Part shown: piece after piece, positions 7,495 through 14,733 of the stretch | How the letters are laid out: every line of letters starts with the position of its first letter | How positions within the stretch are numbered: position 1 is the first letter of the stretch | From: Gammaproteobacteria bacterium | Lineage (GTDB): Bacteria > Pseudomonadota > Gammaproteobacteria > Poriferisulfidales > GCA-002705445 | Assembly (NCBI GenBank): GCA_029268385.1 | Contig: JAQWPG010000005.1 | Span: forward strand, 1 to 64,000 | Direction of reading: 5' to 3' | DNA length: 64,000 bases | Translations under genes and position numbers: made by a program | Notes under the pieces: generated by a model | The model's database searches: none | Seen by the model: only the letters and a program-made list of their open reading frames with translations | Told to the model about the DNA's origin: nothing

Positions 7495-10206
7495 ATGAAT
7501 GGAAAACAAAAAGAAGATTATTTGGTTTTAATAGATGGAACAGCCTATTTATATAGGGCTTATCATGCTTTACCCCCATTAAAAAATGCGAAAGGAGTAA
7601 ATACAGGCGCAATTCATGGATTCTTAAAAGCTTTAAATAAAATAATGGAAGATTTTAAACCAAAGCATATTGGCATAGTGTTCGATGCAAAAGGCAAGAA
7701 TTTTAGACATAAAATATATAACCAATATAAAGCTAATAGATCATCAATGCCTGAGGATTTAGCAGAACAAATACCAAAACTGTATCAAATATTAAAGCTA
7801 ATGGGCTTTCCTCCAATAATAATTGACAACGTAGAGGCTGACGATGTTATTGGGACGCTATCAAAAAAATTTAAAAAAATAAGTGGGGTTAAAATTTTTT
7901 CCGGAGATAAAGATTTTGCTCAATTAGTTAATAAAAATGTTACTTTAATAAATCCAATGTCATCAGACATTATGGATGAGAAAGCTGTTAAGAAAAAATT
8001 TGGAGTTGAACCGACAAACATTATAGATTATTTGGCTTTAGTGGGAGATAAATCAGATAATATTCCCGGAGTGCCTGGAGTTGGCAGTAAAACCGCATCA
8101 AGACTAATAAATAAATATGGTGATGTAGAAAGTATTATTCATCAGAAAGATATAATTCCTGGGAAAGTTGGAGAATCGATAAAATCTTTTACTGAGCAAT
8201 TGAGACTCTCTAAAACTTTGGCAACAATCAAACTAGATGTTGAATTACCATTAGGTTTAAATGATCTTGTTAAACATGACTCCGAGAAAGAAAGTTTAAT
8301 AAAAATACTTAAAGATCTTGAGTTAAATTCTTTTTTGAAAAATAAAAATAGCGATGATGCTAGAGAGACCCCAGAAGTCAAAAAAAATAATGAAATAATT
8401 AACAACTTTGACGTATTAACAGATAAGAAAATATTTTTAGATGTATTAAAAAATATTGAGAAAAAAAAATTTATAGCTTTTGATCTCGAAACAACAAGTC
8501 TTGACTATATAAAAGCAGAAATTGTAGGCATTTCATTGGCGCTTGATACCAAAATAAGCTACTACATACCCGTTGGCCATGAAGAACAATCTAAATACAA
8601 ACAGCTGCCAGAAAAATTTGTGTTAGATAGATTAAAACCAATTTTAGAAAATAGTGAAATCAAAAAGTTAGGGCATAATTTAAAGTATGATAGAAATGTA
8701 TTATTTAATTACAAGATTATACTAAATGGAATCAATCATGACTCAATGCTTTTATCATATATATATGATTCTACCGCAATAAGACATGGTCTGGACGATG
8801 TGGCCGAAAAGTATTTATCTTATTCGACAATCCATTACGAGGATATTGCTGGAAAGGGTGCTAAACAAATCCCTTTTTCAAAAATAGATATTAAGACTGC
8901 TGCAGAATATTCTTGCGAAGATACATTAATAAGTTTTGAATTATATAACTATCTCTGGAGCAAGGTATCTAAAGATAATAATATTACAAAGATATATCAA
9001 GATATAGAAATGCCATTATTACCAATTTTATCTAACATCGAAAGAAATGGTGTGCTAATTGATGCAAAAAGACTATTAAAACTGAGTAAAGAGCTTGAAA
9101 TAGAATTAAAATCTATTCAAAAAGAATGCTTTAAACTTACAAAAAAAGAATTTAATTTAAACTCCCCAAAACAATTACAAGAAATTTTATATGTAGATTT
9201 AAAGATACCCGTTTCGAAAAAAACTCCAACCGGAAAACCTTCAACTGATGAAGATACACTGCAATTTCTCTCTGCATCTCATAAGTTACCAAAACTAATT
9301 TTGGATTTTAGATCCTTAAATAAGCTTAAAACTGGATATACTGATAAGTTGCCATTACAAATTTCCGAAAAAACTGGAAGAATTCATACTTCATATCAGC
9401 AGGCAATAACAGCGACAGGAAGATTGTCTTCTACAGAACCAAATTTACAGAATATTCCAATAAAAAGTCCGCAAGGTAAAAAGATAAGAAACGCTTTTAT
9501 AGCTGAAGAAGGAAAAAAAATATTTGCAGCAGATTATTCTCAAATTGAATTAAGAATAATGGCACATCTTTCTAGAGATGAAAATTTATTAAAAGCATTT
9601 ACAAATAAAATTGATGTTCATTCGTTTACTGCTTCTGAGATTTTTGACATTGATATTAAAAAAGTTTCACCTGAAGACAGAAGGGCTGCAAAAGCCATTA
9701 ATTTTGGTTTAATTTATGGAATGTCGTCTTTTGGTCTTTCAAAACAACTTGGAATTGCGATACCGGAGGCAAAAGAATATATGGATATTTATTTTAGAAG
9801 ATACCCAAAAATAAAAAATTACATGAATGAAATAAAGCAATTCGCAAAAGAAAATGGATACGTTGAGACTATGCATGGAAGAAAATTATACTTGCCGGAA
9901 ATCAATTCTAAAAGAGCGCAGATTAGAAATTATGCAGAAAGAACTGCGATCAATGCGCCAGTCCAAGGTGCAGCAGCAGATATAATTAAAATTGCTATGA
10001 TAGAAATAGATAAGTGGCTCATGCAGAAAAAATCAAAAACTAAAATGATTATGCAAGTTCATGATGAGTTAGTTTTTGAAATTCATGAAGATGATATTAA
10101 TCAAGAAGTAAAAAATATTGTTAATATAATGCAGGATTGCGTAAGTCTTGATCTTCCTTTAGAGGTAAATTACGGAATTGAAGATAATTGGGGAGATGCG
10201 CACTAA
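7495..10206 (+). CDS. polA: DNA polymerase I
   Basis: The 903-residue protein has all three classical domains. The 5' nuclease domain spans about 1-290 (LVLIDGTAYLYRAYHALPPL, VEADDVIGTL, GDKSDNIPGVPGVGSKTA). The 3'-5' exonuclease domain spans about 310-490 and retains its catalytic acids in FDLETTSLD near residue 328, so proofreading should be intact. The polymerase domain spans about 500-903, with DYSQIELRIMAHLS near 680, RRAAKAINFGLIYGMS, and VHDELVFE near 855. It fills gaps and removes RNA primers in replication and repair. There is no obvious strong ribosome-binding site before the ATG. Its 3' end overlaps convergent engB by 4 bases. Confidence 0.97.
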   Translation: MNGKQKEDYLVLIDGTAYLYRAYHALPPLKNAKGVNTGAIHGFLKALNKIMEDFKPKHIGIVFDAKGKNFRHKIYNQYKANRSSMPEDLAEQIPKLYQILKLMGFPPIIIDNVEADDVIGTLSKKFKKISGVKIFSGDKDFAQLVNKNVTLINPMSSDIMDEKAVKKKFGVEPTNIIDYLALVGDKSDNIPGVPGVGSKTASRLINKYGDVESIIHQKDIIPGKVGESIKSFTEQLRLSKTLATIKLDVELPLGLNDLVKHDSEKESLIKILKDLELNSFLKNKNSDDARETPEVKKNNEIINNFDVLTDKKIFLDVLKNIEKKKFIAFDLETTSLDYIKAEIVGISLALDTKISYYIPVGHEEQSKYKQLPEKFVLDRLKPILENSEIKKLGHNLKYDRNVLFNYKIILNGINHDSMLLSYIYDSTAIRHGLDDVAEKYLSYSTIHYEDIAGKGAKQIPFSKIDIKTAAEYSCEDTLISFELYNYLWSKVSKDNNITKIYQDIEMPLLPILSNIERNGVLIDAKRLLKLSKELEIELKSIQKECFKLTKKEFNLNSPKQLQEILYVDLKIPVSKKTPTGKPSTDEDTLQFLSASHKLPKLILDFRSLNKLKTGYTDKLPLQISEKTGRIHTSYQQAITATGRLSSTEPNLQNIPIKSPQGKKIRNAFIAEEGKKIFAADYSQIELRIMAHLSRDENLLKAFTNKIDVHSFTASEIFDIDIKKVSPEDRRAAKAINFGLIYGMSSFGLSKQLGIAIPEAKEYMDIYFRRYPKIKNYMNEIKQFAKENGYVETMHGRKLYLPEINSKRAQIRNYAERTAINAPVQGAAADIIKIAMIEIDKWLMQKKSKTKMIMQVHDELVFEIHEDDINQEVKNIVNIMQDCVSLDLPLEVNYGIEDNWGDAH

Positions 10207-10802
10207 TTTTGGTTTTTCAAATTTTCAATTATTTCTAAAACATCATCTACACCATCTCCATTTTTTGCTGAGAAAGTTTGTATATTTAATATATTTTCGT
10301 AGTCTTCCAAATAATTTTTTGTTTTTTCTTTTACCTTGAATTTTTCGCTATTACTAACTTTATCTGATTTTGTCAGCATGATATTAGCTTTTATATTAAA
10401 ACCTTCACATAGTTCAAGCATAGCCTCGTCTAATCTTCCCAGACCTCTTCTTATGTCTACAGCAATAAACATAGATGCAATATTTTTTCTACACTCCAAA
10501 TAACTCATGACCATTGTTTCCCAAGAGCGTTTTATATTTTTTGGGGAATTAGCAAAACCATAGCCCGGAATGTCTACAAAACTAATGTTGTTATTAATTA
10601 AGAAGAAATTAATTAGCTGAGTTCTTCCAGGAGTTTTACTAGTTATCGCTAATTTTTTCCTATTACATATTTTGTTAAGCATACTTGATTTACCAGCATT
10701 TGATTTACCAGCAAAAAAGAACTCTGAATAAATATCATCCGGATAGTGTGATGGCTTTGTTGCGCTTTTAACAAAATCTGATTTTTTTATATTTAAGGCC
10801 AT
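10203..10802 (-). CDS. engB: Ribosome biogenesis GTPase EngB/YsxC/YihA
   Basis: A GTPase of the TrmE-Era-EngA-EngB-Septin family. G1 is GKSNAGKSS, G2 region is TSKTPGRTQLINFF, G3 is DIPGYGFA and G4 is TKSD, as in EngB. It acts in assembly of the large ribosomal subunit. I place the start at the ATG at 10802 (199 residues, beginning MALNIKKSDFVKSA), which matches the usual EngB N-terminus and length of about 200-210. A TTG at 10847 in the same frame would add 15 residues that the family lacks. It is encoded between polA and the cytochrome c4 gene, as in Pseudomonas. Confidence 0.93.
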   Translation of the reverse strand: MALNIKKSDFVKSATKPSHYPDDIYSEFFFAGKSNAGKSSMLNKICNRKKLAITSKTPGRTQLINFFLINNNISFVDIPGYGFANSPKNIKRSWETMVMSYLECRKNIASMFIAVDIRRGLGRLDEAMLELCEGFNIKANIMLTKSDKVSNSEKFKVKEKTKNYLEDYENILNIQTFSAKNGDGVDDVLEIIENLKNQN

Positions 10803-10887
10803 TTTTATTGTTTTTAATATATTGGTTTTTTCTAAAATAGTATACAATGATTATAAATAGAAATATGAAATAAATTGAGGAGAATAG

Positions 10888-11523
10888 ATGCAAAATAAAC
10901 CTATTAGCAAAGTAATATTTGCTTGTCTGGTATTAGTGATTTCACCAAATTTAGTATCTGCAGATGAGACGGCTATAAAGTCTGGAGAAAAAAAATCTGT
11001 GGCATGTACAGCTTGTCACGGAGTTGTTAATAGTAATAATCCAGAATGGCCTAATTTATCTCAGCAAAGCACAAGGTACCTAATTGAACAATTGCATGCT
11101 TTTAGAGATGGAACTAGAAAAAATGCACTTATGAGTCCTCAAGCTATGGGTCTTTCGGATATAGATATAATTGAAATTTCAAAATACTATAATAGTATTC
11201 CTGCTAAGAGAGGAAAAATATCTGCTTCAGATAATGTGGTAGAACTGGGGCAGAGTATATACCGTGGTGGCATTGAAGACAGGGGTGTGCCCGCATGCAT
11301 ATCTTGTCATGGTCCAAAAGGATTAGGAATAGATAGAACAGGATACCCTAAAATATCCGGCCAACATGCAAAATACCTTTACCATGCTCTAGAAGAATAT
11401 AAAGAATATTATGATACTAGGGACAAACGTGGTAAAAACTTTGCAATAATGAGTTCTATTTCTTTCAAATTATCAAACAAAGAAATGAAAGCTCTTTCTG
11501 AGTATCTACAAGGTTTATATTAA
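10888..11523 (+). CDS. Cytochrome c4, periplasmic di-heme
   Basis: The 211-residue precursor has a signal peptide of about 25 residues ending in NLVSA, then two class I cytochrome c domains with CTACH at about residues 40-44 and CISCH at about 137-141. C-terminal Met ligands are plausible within the NALMSPQAMGL and NFAIMSSISFKLS segments. Cytochrome c4 shuttles electrons between the quinol-oxidising complex and terminal oxidases. A GAGGAGAA ribosome-binding site precedes the ATG. The dsbA gene follows after 9 bases, the same pairing as in Pseudomonas. Confidence 0.94.
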   Translation: MQNKPISKVIFACLVLVISPNLVSADETAIKSGEKKSVACTACHGVVNSNNPEWPNLSQQSTRYLIEQLHAFRDGTRKNALMSPQAMGLSDIDIIEISKYYNSIPAKRGKISASDNVVELGQSIYRGGIEDRGVPACISCHGPKGLGIDRTGYPKISGQHAKYLYHALEEYKEYYDTRDKRGKNFAIMSSISFKLSNKEMKALSEYLQGLY

Positions 11524-11532
11524 AAATAGATT

Positions 11533-12168
11533 ATGCTAAAAAAAATAATTTTCATTTTTATTGTTTTAATCTCATTTGTTCATGCAAATGAAAACTTTGA
11601 GGCAGGTGTAGACTTTGAATTAATGAATAACAATCCAAGTGATTTTGTAACAAAGAAGACAGATAAAATATTAGTTGTCGAAGCATTCTGGTACGGTTGC
11701 CCCCACTGCTATATATTTGTAGATTACTTATCAAAATGGCAGACTAAAAAAGATAAGGATATTGAATTTTTAGAAACACCGGCGGTATTTAATAAAACCT
11801 GGCTTTTGCATGCAAGAGCTTTTTATACTATGAAAGAACTAGATAACTTTTCAGAACTACATAAAAATTTTTTTTACGCTTACCACGAACAACAAAGAAC
11901 ATTTAACAGTATTGAGTCAATTATGAAATTTCTTGATAGTCAAGGCGTTGATATTGTAAAGGCGAAAAATATAATTTCTTCAGAGGAAGTATCAAAAAAA
12001 GTTCAAAAAGCTAATTATACTTTAGAAACTTATAACATTGACAGTGTTCCTGCTATGATTATTAATAATAAATATAAAATAACTGGTAGAATGGCAAAAA
12101 CTTACGATAGAATGATTGAAATTTCTGACTATATAGTAGATTTAGAAAGAAAAAATAGGGCAAAATAG
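11533..12168 (+). CDS. dsbA: Thiol:disulfide interchange protein DsbA
   Basis: The 211-residue precursor has a short signal peptide (cleavage likely after FVHA), then a thioredoxin fold with an inserted helical domain. The active site is C-P-H-C at residues 56-59 (FWYGCPHCYIF), and the cis-proline loop is DSVPAMIIN near residue 172. DsbA oxidises cysteine pairs in exported proteins. A likely client here is LptD (47483-49924), whose cysteine pattern fits disulfide-dependent assembly. It follows the cytochrome c4 gene at 9 bases and precedes a tRNA gene by 8 bases. Confidence 0.94.
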   Translation: MLKKIIFIFIVLISFVHANENFEAGVDFELMNNNPSDFVTKKTDKILVVEAFWYGCPHCYIFVDYLSKWQTKKDKDIEFLETPAVFNKTWLLHARAFYTMKELDNFSELHKNFFYAYHEQQRTFNSIESIMKFLDSQGVDIVKAKNIISSEEVSKKVQKANYTLETYNIDSVPAMIINNKYKITGRMAKTYDRMIEISDYIVDLERKNRAK

Positions 12169-12176
12169 ACGATAAT

Positions 12177-12249
12177 GCGTCTATAGCTCAATTGGATAGA
12201 GCGTCAGCCTCCGGAGTTGAAGATATAGGTTCAAATCCTATTAGGCGCC
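12177..12249 (+). tRNA. tRNA-Arg (anticodon CCG), unusual 3' end
   Basis: The sequence folds as a cloverleaf. The acceptor is GCGTCTA paired with TAGGCGC (12242-12248), bases 8-9 are TA, and the D arm is GCTC/GAGC. The anticodon arm is TCAGC-CTCCGGA-GTTGA with anticodon CCG at 12211-12213, and the T arm is ATAGG-TTCAAAT-CCTAT. It resembles E. coli tRNA-Arg(CCG) throughout. The base in the discriminator position is C, followed by A-T, so neither the usual A/G discriminator nor an encoded CCA is present. Compared with the E. coli type, two bases seem to be missing at the GCGC/CCA junction. It may be processed and CCA-tailed, or it may be impaired. Confidence 0.85.
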
Positions 12250-12291
12250 ATAAGATATTTAAATAGTGGAATAAGAAAAGGAAAATACTTA

Positions 12292-12765
12292 ATGAACGAT
12301 AAACAATTTATGACTTTTTTTTTAGGAGTTATGGGAGTATTAACAATTATATTTTTTGTGATATTTTTTATTGCGCAAATAATTGTCCCGGAAATAAAAA
12401 CTGCAGATGAATTCACGAATAATGCTGTAGTTAGCAGAATAGAACCAATAGGAAAACTAAATTACTCTGATGCTAGCGGTCAAGAAATAAGTGCAGAAAA
12501 AAGTCTTGTAAAAGCCGATTTATATTCTAATGGTGAAGAAGTCTATAATGCTGTGTGTCAAAGTTGCCATACTTCAGGCATTTTAAATTCACCAAAATAT
12601 GGTGATAAAGCTGCATGGAGCAAGAGATTATCTAAAGGTAAGGCAAAACTTTATGCTAACGCAATAAATGGTATAGGCGCAATGCCAGCAAAGGGTGGAA
12701 GGCCAGATTTATCTGAGAAATTAATTGAAATGAGTGTTGATTATATTTTAGAATCAGCAAACTAA
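12292..12765 (+). CDS. Cytochrome c5 (membrane-anchored class I cytochrome c)
   Basis: The 157-residue protein has an N-terminal membrane helix at about residues 7-28 and one heme-binding CQSCH at residues 89-93. The GAMPAKGGRPDLS segment contains the axial Met (AMPAKGG is characteristic of the cytochrome c5/c555 family). The region between anchor and heme domain is a polar linker. It is expected to carry electrons at the periplasmic face of the inner membrane. It lies just downstream of the tRNA-Arg gene and ends 1 base before the convergent ubiK stop. Confidence 0.9.
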   Translation: MNDKQFMTFFLGVMGVLTIIFFVIFFIAQIIVPEIKTADEFTNNAVVSRIEPIGKLNYSDASGQEISAEKSLVKADLYSNGEEVYNAVCQSCHTSGILNSPKYGDKAAWSKRLSKGKAKLYANAINGIGAMPAKGGRPDLSEKLIEMSVDYILESAN

Positions 12766-13014
12766 TTACTTATTTTCTTCTAATTCAATAATTTTAGCTT
12801 CTAGTTCATCTATTCTGTCTTGGCATTTCCTTAATAGTGATACCTGAATGTCATATTCTTCACGAGTTACTAAATCAAGCTTTTGTAGAACTCCTTCAGC
12901 TCCAGATTTTAAAGTTTTATGCATTTCTTCTTTAGAACTTTTAAGAGATTCAGGCATTATTCCTTTAATTTTATTAGCAATATCATCTACATTTTTGGGG
13001 TCAAATTTAAACAT
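12766..13014 (-). CDS. ubiK: Ubiquinone biosynthesis accessory factor UbiK (BMFP/YqiC family)
   Basis: An 82-residue protein with an amphipathic N-terminal half (MFKFDPKNVDDIANKI) and a C-terminal coiled coil (LLRKCQDRIDELEAKIIELEE). This is the layout of the BMFP/YqiC family, renamed UbiK after its role in aerobic ubiquinone biosynthesis with UbiJ. The segment LVTREEYDIQVSLL is highly characteristic of the family. Location next to a glnK-amtB locus is common in gammaproteobacteria. It is convergent with the cytochrome c5 gene with no spacer. Confidence 0.9.
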   Translation of the reverse strand: MFKFDPKNVDDIANKIKGIMPESLKSSKEEMHKTLKSGAEGVLQKLDLVTREEYDIQVSLLRKCQDRIDELEAKIIELEENK

Positions 13015-13277
13015 TTCTTAATCTTTAAAGTAATTTTTTAAGTATATAATTGATTTTAGCTTATCTGTGTTCTTTTTGGTATAGCTTAAACTTATATTTA
13101 TTTTGTACTTAAATGTCAATTTTCTCAATAATACATATAGGAAAATATTATAACTTCAATAAATTTTCTTATGGTTATAAATCTTTGAAGTCATTTATCA
13201 AGAAGGGCACCTAAAAATATCTTCGGACGTAATTTTTTAAACGTAAAATTTCGAAATTTTAATAAAATCTAATATTT
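13015..13277. other. AT-rich intergenic region upstream of the porin gene
   Basis: Together with the sigma-54 promoter that follows it, this region fills the 324-base gap between ubiK (leftward) and the porin gene (rightward). I see no credible small open reading frame. It should contain the ubiK promoter and any activator sites for the sigma-54 promoter. I searched by eye for paired GCAC/GTGC NtrC half-sites and found only one isolated GGCACC near 13208, which is not convincing. A perfect 16-base palindrome at 13246-13261 is listed separately. Confidence 0.5.
13246..13261. promoter_or_regulatory. Perfect 16-bp palindrome, possible operator
   Basis: AAAATTTCGAAATTTT is identical to its own reverse complement and ends 16 bases before the -24 element of the sigma-54 promoter. 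The position would suit a regulator binding next to the promoter. AT-rich DNA produces palindromes readily, so this is a weak call. No cognate regulator can be named. Confidence 0.3.
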
Positions 13278-13292
13278 TGGCACAAAGATTGC
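13278..13292 (+). promoter_or_regulatory. Sigma-54 (RpoN) promoter of the TorF-family porin gene
   Basis: TGGCAC (13278-13283), five bases, then TTGC (13289-13292) gives the canonical -24 GG/-12 GC spacing (GG at 13279-13280, GC at 13291-13292). The match to TGGCAC-N5-TTGC is complete. Transcription should start near 13304, about 35 bases before the ATG, and an AAGGAG ribosome-binding site precedes the start codon. Sigma-54 promoters need an AAA+ activator. NtrC is the obvious candidate because the next operon is glnK-amtB, but no clear NtrC site was found here. Confidence 0.88.
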
Positions 13293-13338
13293 ATATCTAT
13301 ATATGTTAAAAAACATAACTTAAATAAAGGAGATTGAA

Positions 13339-14070
13339 ATGTTTAAAATTTTAAGAAGAGCAATTGCAGGTATAGCTCTATTAGCTACTTCGACAGTTTC
13401 ACTAGCAGAAGGGTCTGAAATGTCATATAGCGGTAATATTGGTTTTATGTCAGATTATATGTATAGAGGTATTCACCAATCTAGTAGTTCGGCTATGGGC
13501 GGATTAGACTTGGAGTACGGTAATTTTTATGTCGGGACATGGTTCGCTGACTTACAAGAAGATGGTTGGGTAGAAGGTTCTCATAGAGGTTTTGAGTATG
13601 ATGTTTATGCTGGATTTGGTTTCGATGTCACTGATTCTATATCGGCTTCTATCGGTTATACCATTTATCGTTACACAGACAAGGGAGCTTCAGCTTTTGA
13701 TGATGACTACGACGAAGTAAATTTAGGTTTAGGATTTGCAATTTCAGATGATGCGTCAATATCCATCGATTACGCAGTAGGTGAAAATACAGCTACAGAC
13801 CAATCTGAAACAGACTACGACGTTCTTACTATTTCTATTGATTACTTAGGTATGTATGCATTATTCGGTACCTGGGGTGTTTCAGAAGATGATACAAGCG
13901 CAGGGGAAGTAGATGCTGACTGGATGGAATTTGGTTACGCAAGAACTGTTGGAGATTTTGATTTATCAGCTGGATTTGTTTTATCTGAAAAAGAATTAGC
14001 AACAGGCTCTGATGCAGCAGAAGATGGTGATTTTTCAAGATTTATATTTTCAATGAGTACTTCATTTTAA
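13339..14070 (+). CDS. TorF-family putative outer-membrane porin (TIGR02001/Gcw_chp)
   Basis: A 243-residue protein with a cleavable signal peptide (about residues 1-23, ending VSLA). The mature part consists of alternating aromatic and glycine-rich beta strands, opening with SYSGNIGFMSDYMYRGIHQSSSSA. The SDY.YRG(I/V).QS motif near the start defines this family, and the protein ends with the outer-membrane signature F (MSTSF). It is acidic, with many D/E in the loops. It is expected to form a small beta barrel; the function is poorly known. A perfect sigma-54 promoter lies just upstream and glnK-amtB just downstream, so nitrogen-limited expression is a reasonable inference: it may admit nitrogenous solutes. 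A repeat and a terminator follow. Confidence 0.85.
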   Translation: MFKILRRAIAGIALLATSTVSLAEGSEMSYSGNIGFMSDYMYRGIHQSSSSAMGGLDLEYGNFYVGTWFADLQEDGWVEGSHRGFEYDVYAGFGFDVTDSISASIGYTIYRYTDKGASAFDDDYDEVNLGLGFAISDDASISIDYAVGENTATDQSETDYDVLTISIDYLGMYALFGTWGVSEDDTSAGEVDADWMEFGYARTVGDFDLSAGFVLSEKELATGSDAAEDGDFSRFIFSMSTSF

Positions 14071-14105
14071 GTATTTTTTGAAATAAGGAATAAATAAAAG
14101 ATTTT

Positions 14106-14131
14106 CTTAAGACTCCTTACTTAAGACTCCT
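14106..14131 (+). repeat. 12-bp direct repeat in the porin 3'UTR
   Basis: CTTAAGACTCCT occurs twice, at 14106-14117 and 14120-14131, a 14-base period. The repeats lie between the porin stop codon and the strong terminator at 14159. The two copies could present duplicated unpaired seed sequences in a small RNA released from the transcript's 3' end (inference). The segment is less AT-rich than its surroundings. Confidence 0.75.
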
Positions 14132-14158
14132 CGAGAAGCCACAAGCTACTCAATTACA

Positions 14159-14188
14159 GGGAAGACTAACCACCTTCCCTTTTTTTTT
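14159..14188 (+). terminator. Rho-independent terminator after the porin gene
   Basis: GGGAAG (14159-14164), a nine-base loop and CTTCCC (14174-14179) form a six-pair GC-containing stem, followed by a run of nine T (14180-14188). It ends the porin transcript about 118 bases after its stop codon and isolates it from the glnK promoter. Confidence 0.88.
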
Positions 14189-14213
14189 GCCAGATGTATA
14201 CTATTTATTGAAC

Positions 14214-14228
14214 GCACTATATTTGTGC
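14214..14228. promoter_or_regulatory. NtrC-type enhancer site upstream of glnK
   Basis: GCACTATATTTGTGC is an inverted repeat GCAC-N7-GTGC that closely matches the known NtrC-binding consensus (GCAC, seven bases including TATATT, GTGC). It lies about 93 bases upstream of the sigma-54 -24 element of glnK, a typical enhancer distance. It could also act toward the porin promoter through longer looping, but it is downstream of that gene. Confidence 0.75.
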
Positions 14229-14320
14229 ACATAATTTAAACACTTTTAAAAACTGAACCGATCTTTTTTTATGATAGGGAATATCAAGGCTTTAAAAAAT
14301 AATTTGAAGAATATAAATGT

Positions 14321-14335
14321 TGGCACGGTTAATGC
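14321..14335 (+). promoter_or_regulatory. Sigma-54 (RpoN) promoter of glnK-amtB
   Basis: TGGCAC (14321-14326), five bases, ATGC (14332-14335) has the GG and GC dinucleotides at the correct sigma-54 spacing. The extended match TGGCACG is excellent, and the -12 block has one mismatch (ATGC for TTGC). The predicted start near 14347 leaves a short leader before the glnK ATG. With the NtrC-type site upstream this is the classical nitrogen-limitation control of glnK-amtB. Confidence 0.85.
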
Positions 14336-14353
14336 ATATAGATATATGCTTAA

Positions 14354-14713
<360 letters not shown>

Positions 14714-14733
14714 CAAATATGAGGGTTTAAATT

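Noticed and set aside
10803-10847. TTG start extending EngB by 15 residues
   Set aside because: The extension is not found in the family, and the ATG at 10802 gives the normal length.
13200-13213. GGCACC near 13208 as an NtrC half-site for the porin promoter
   Set aside because: No matching GTGC arm at the required spacing.
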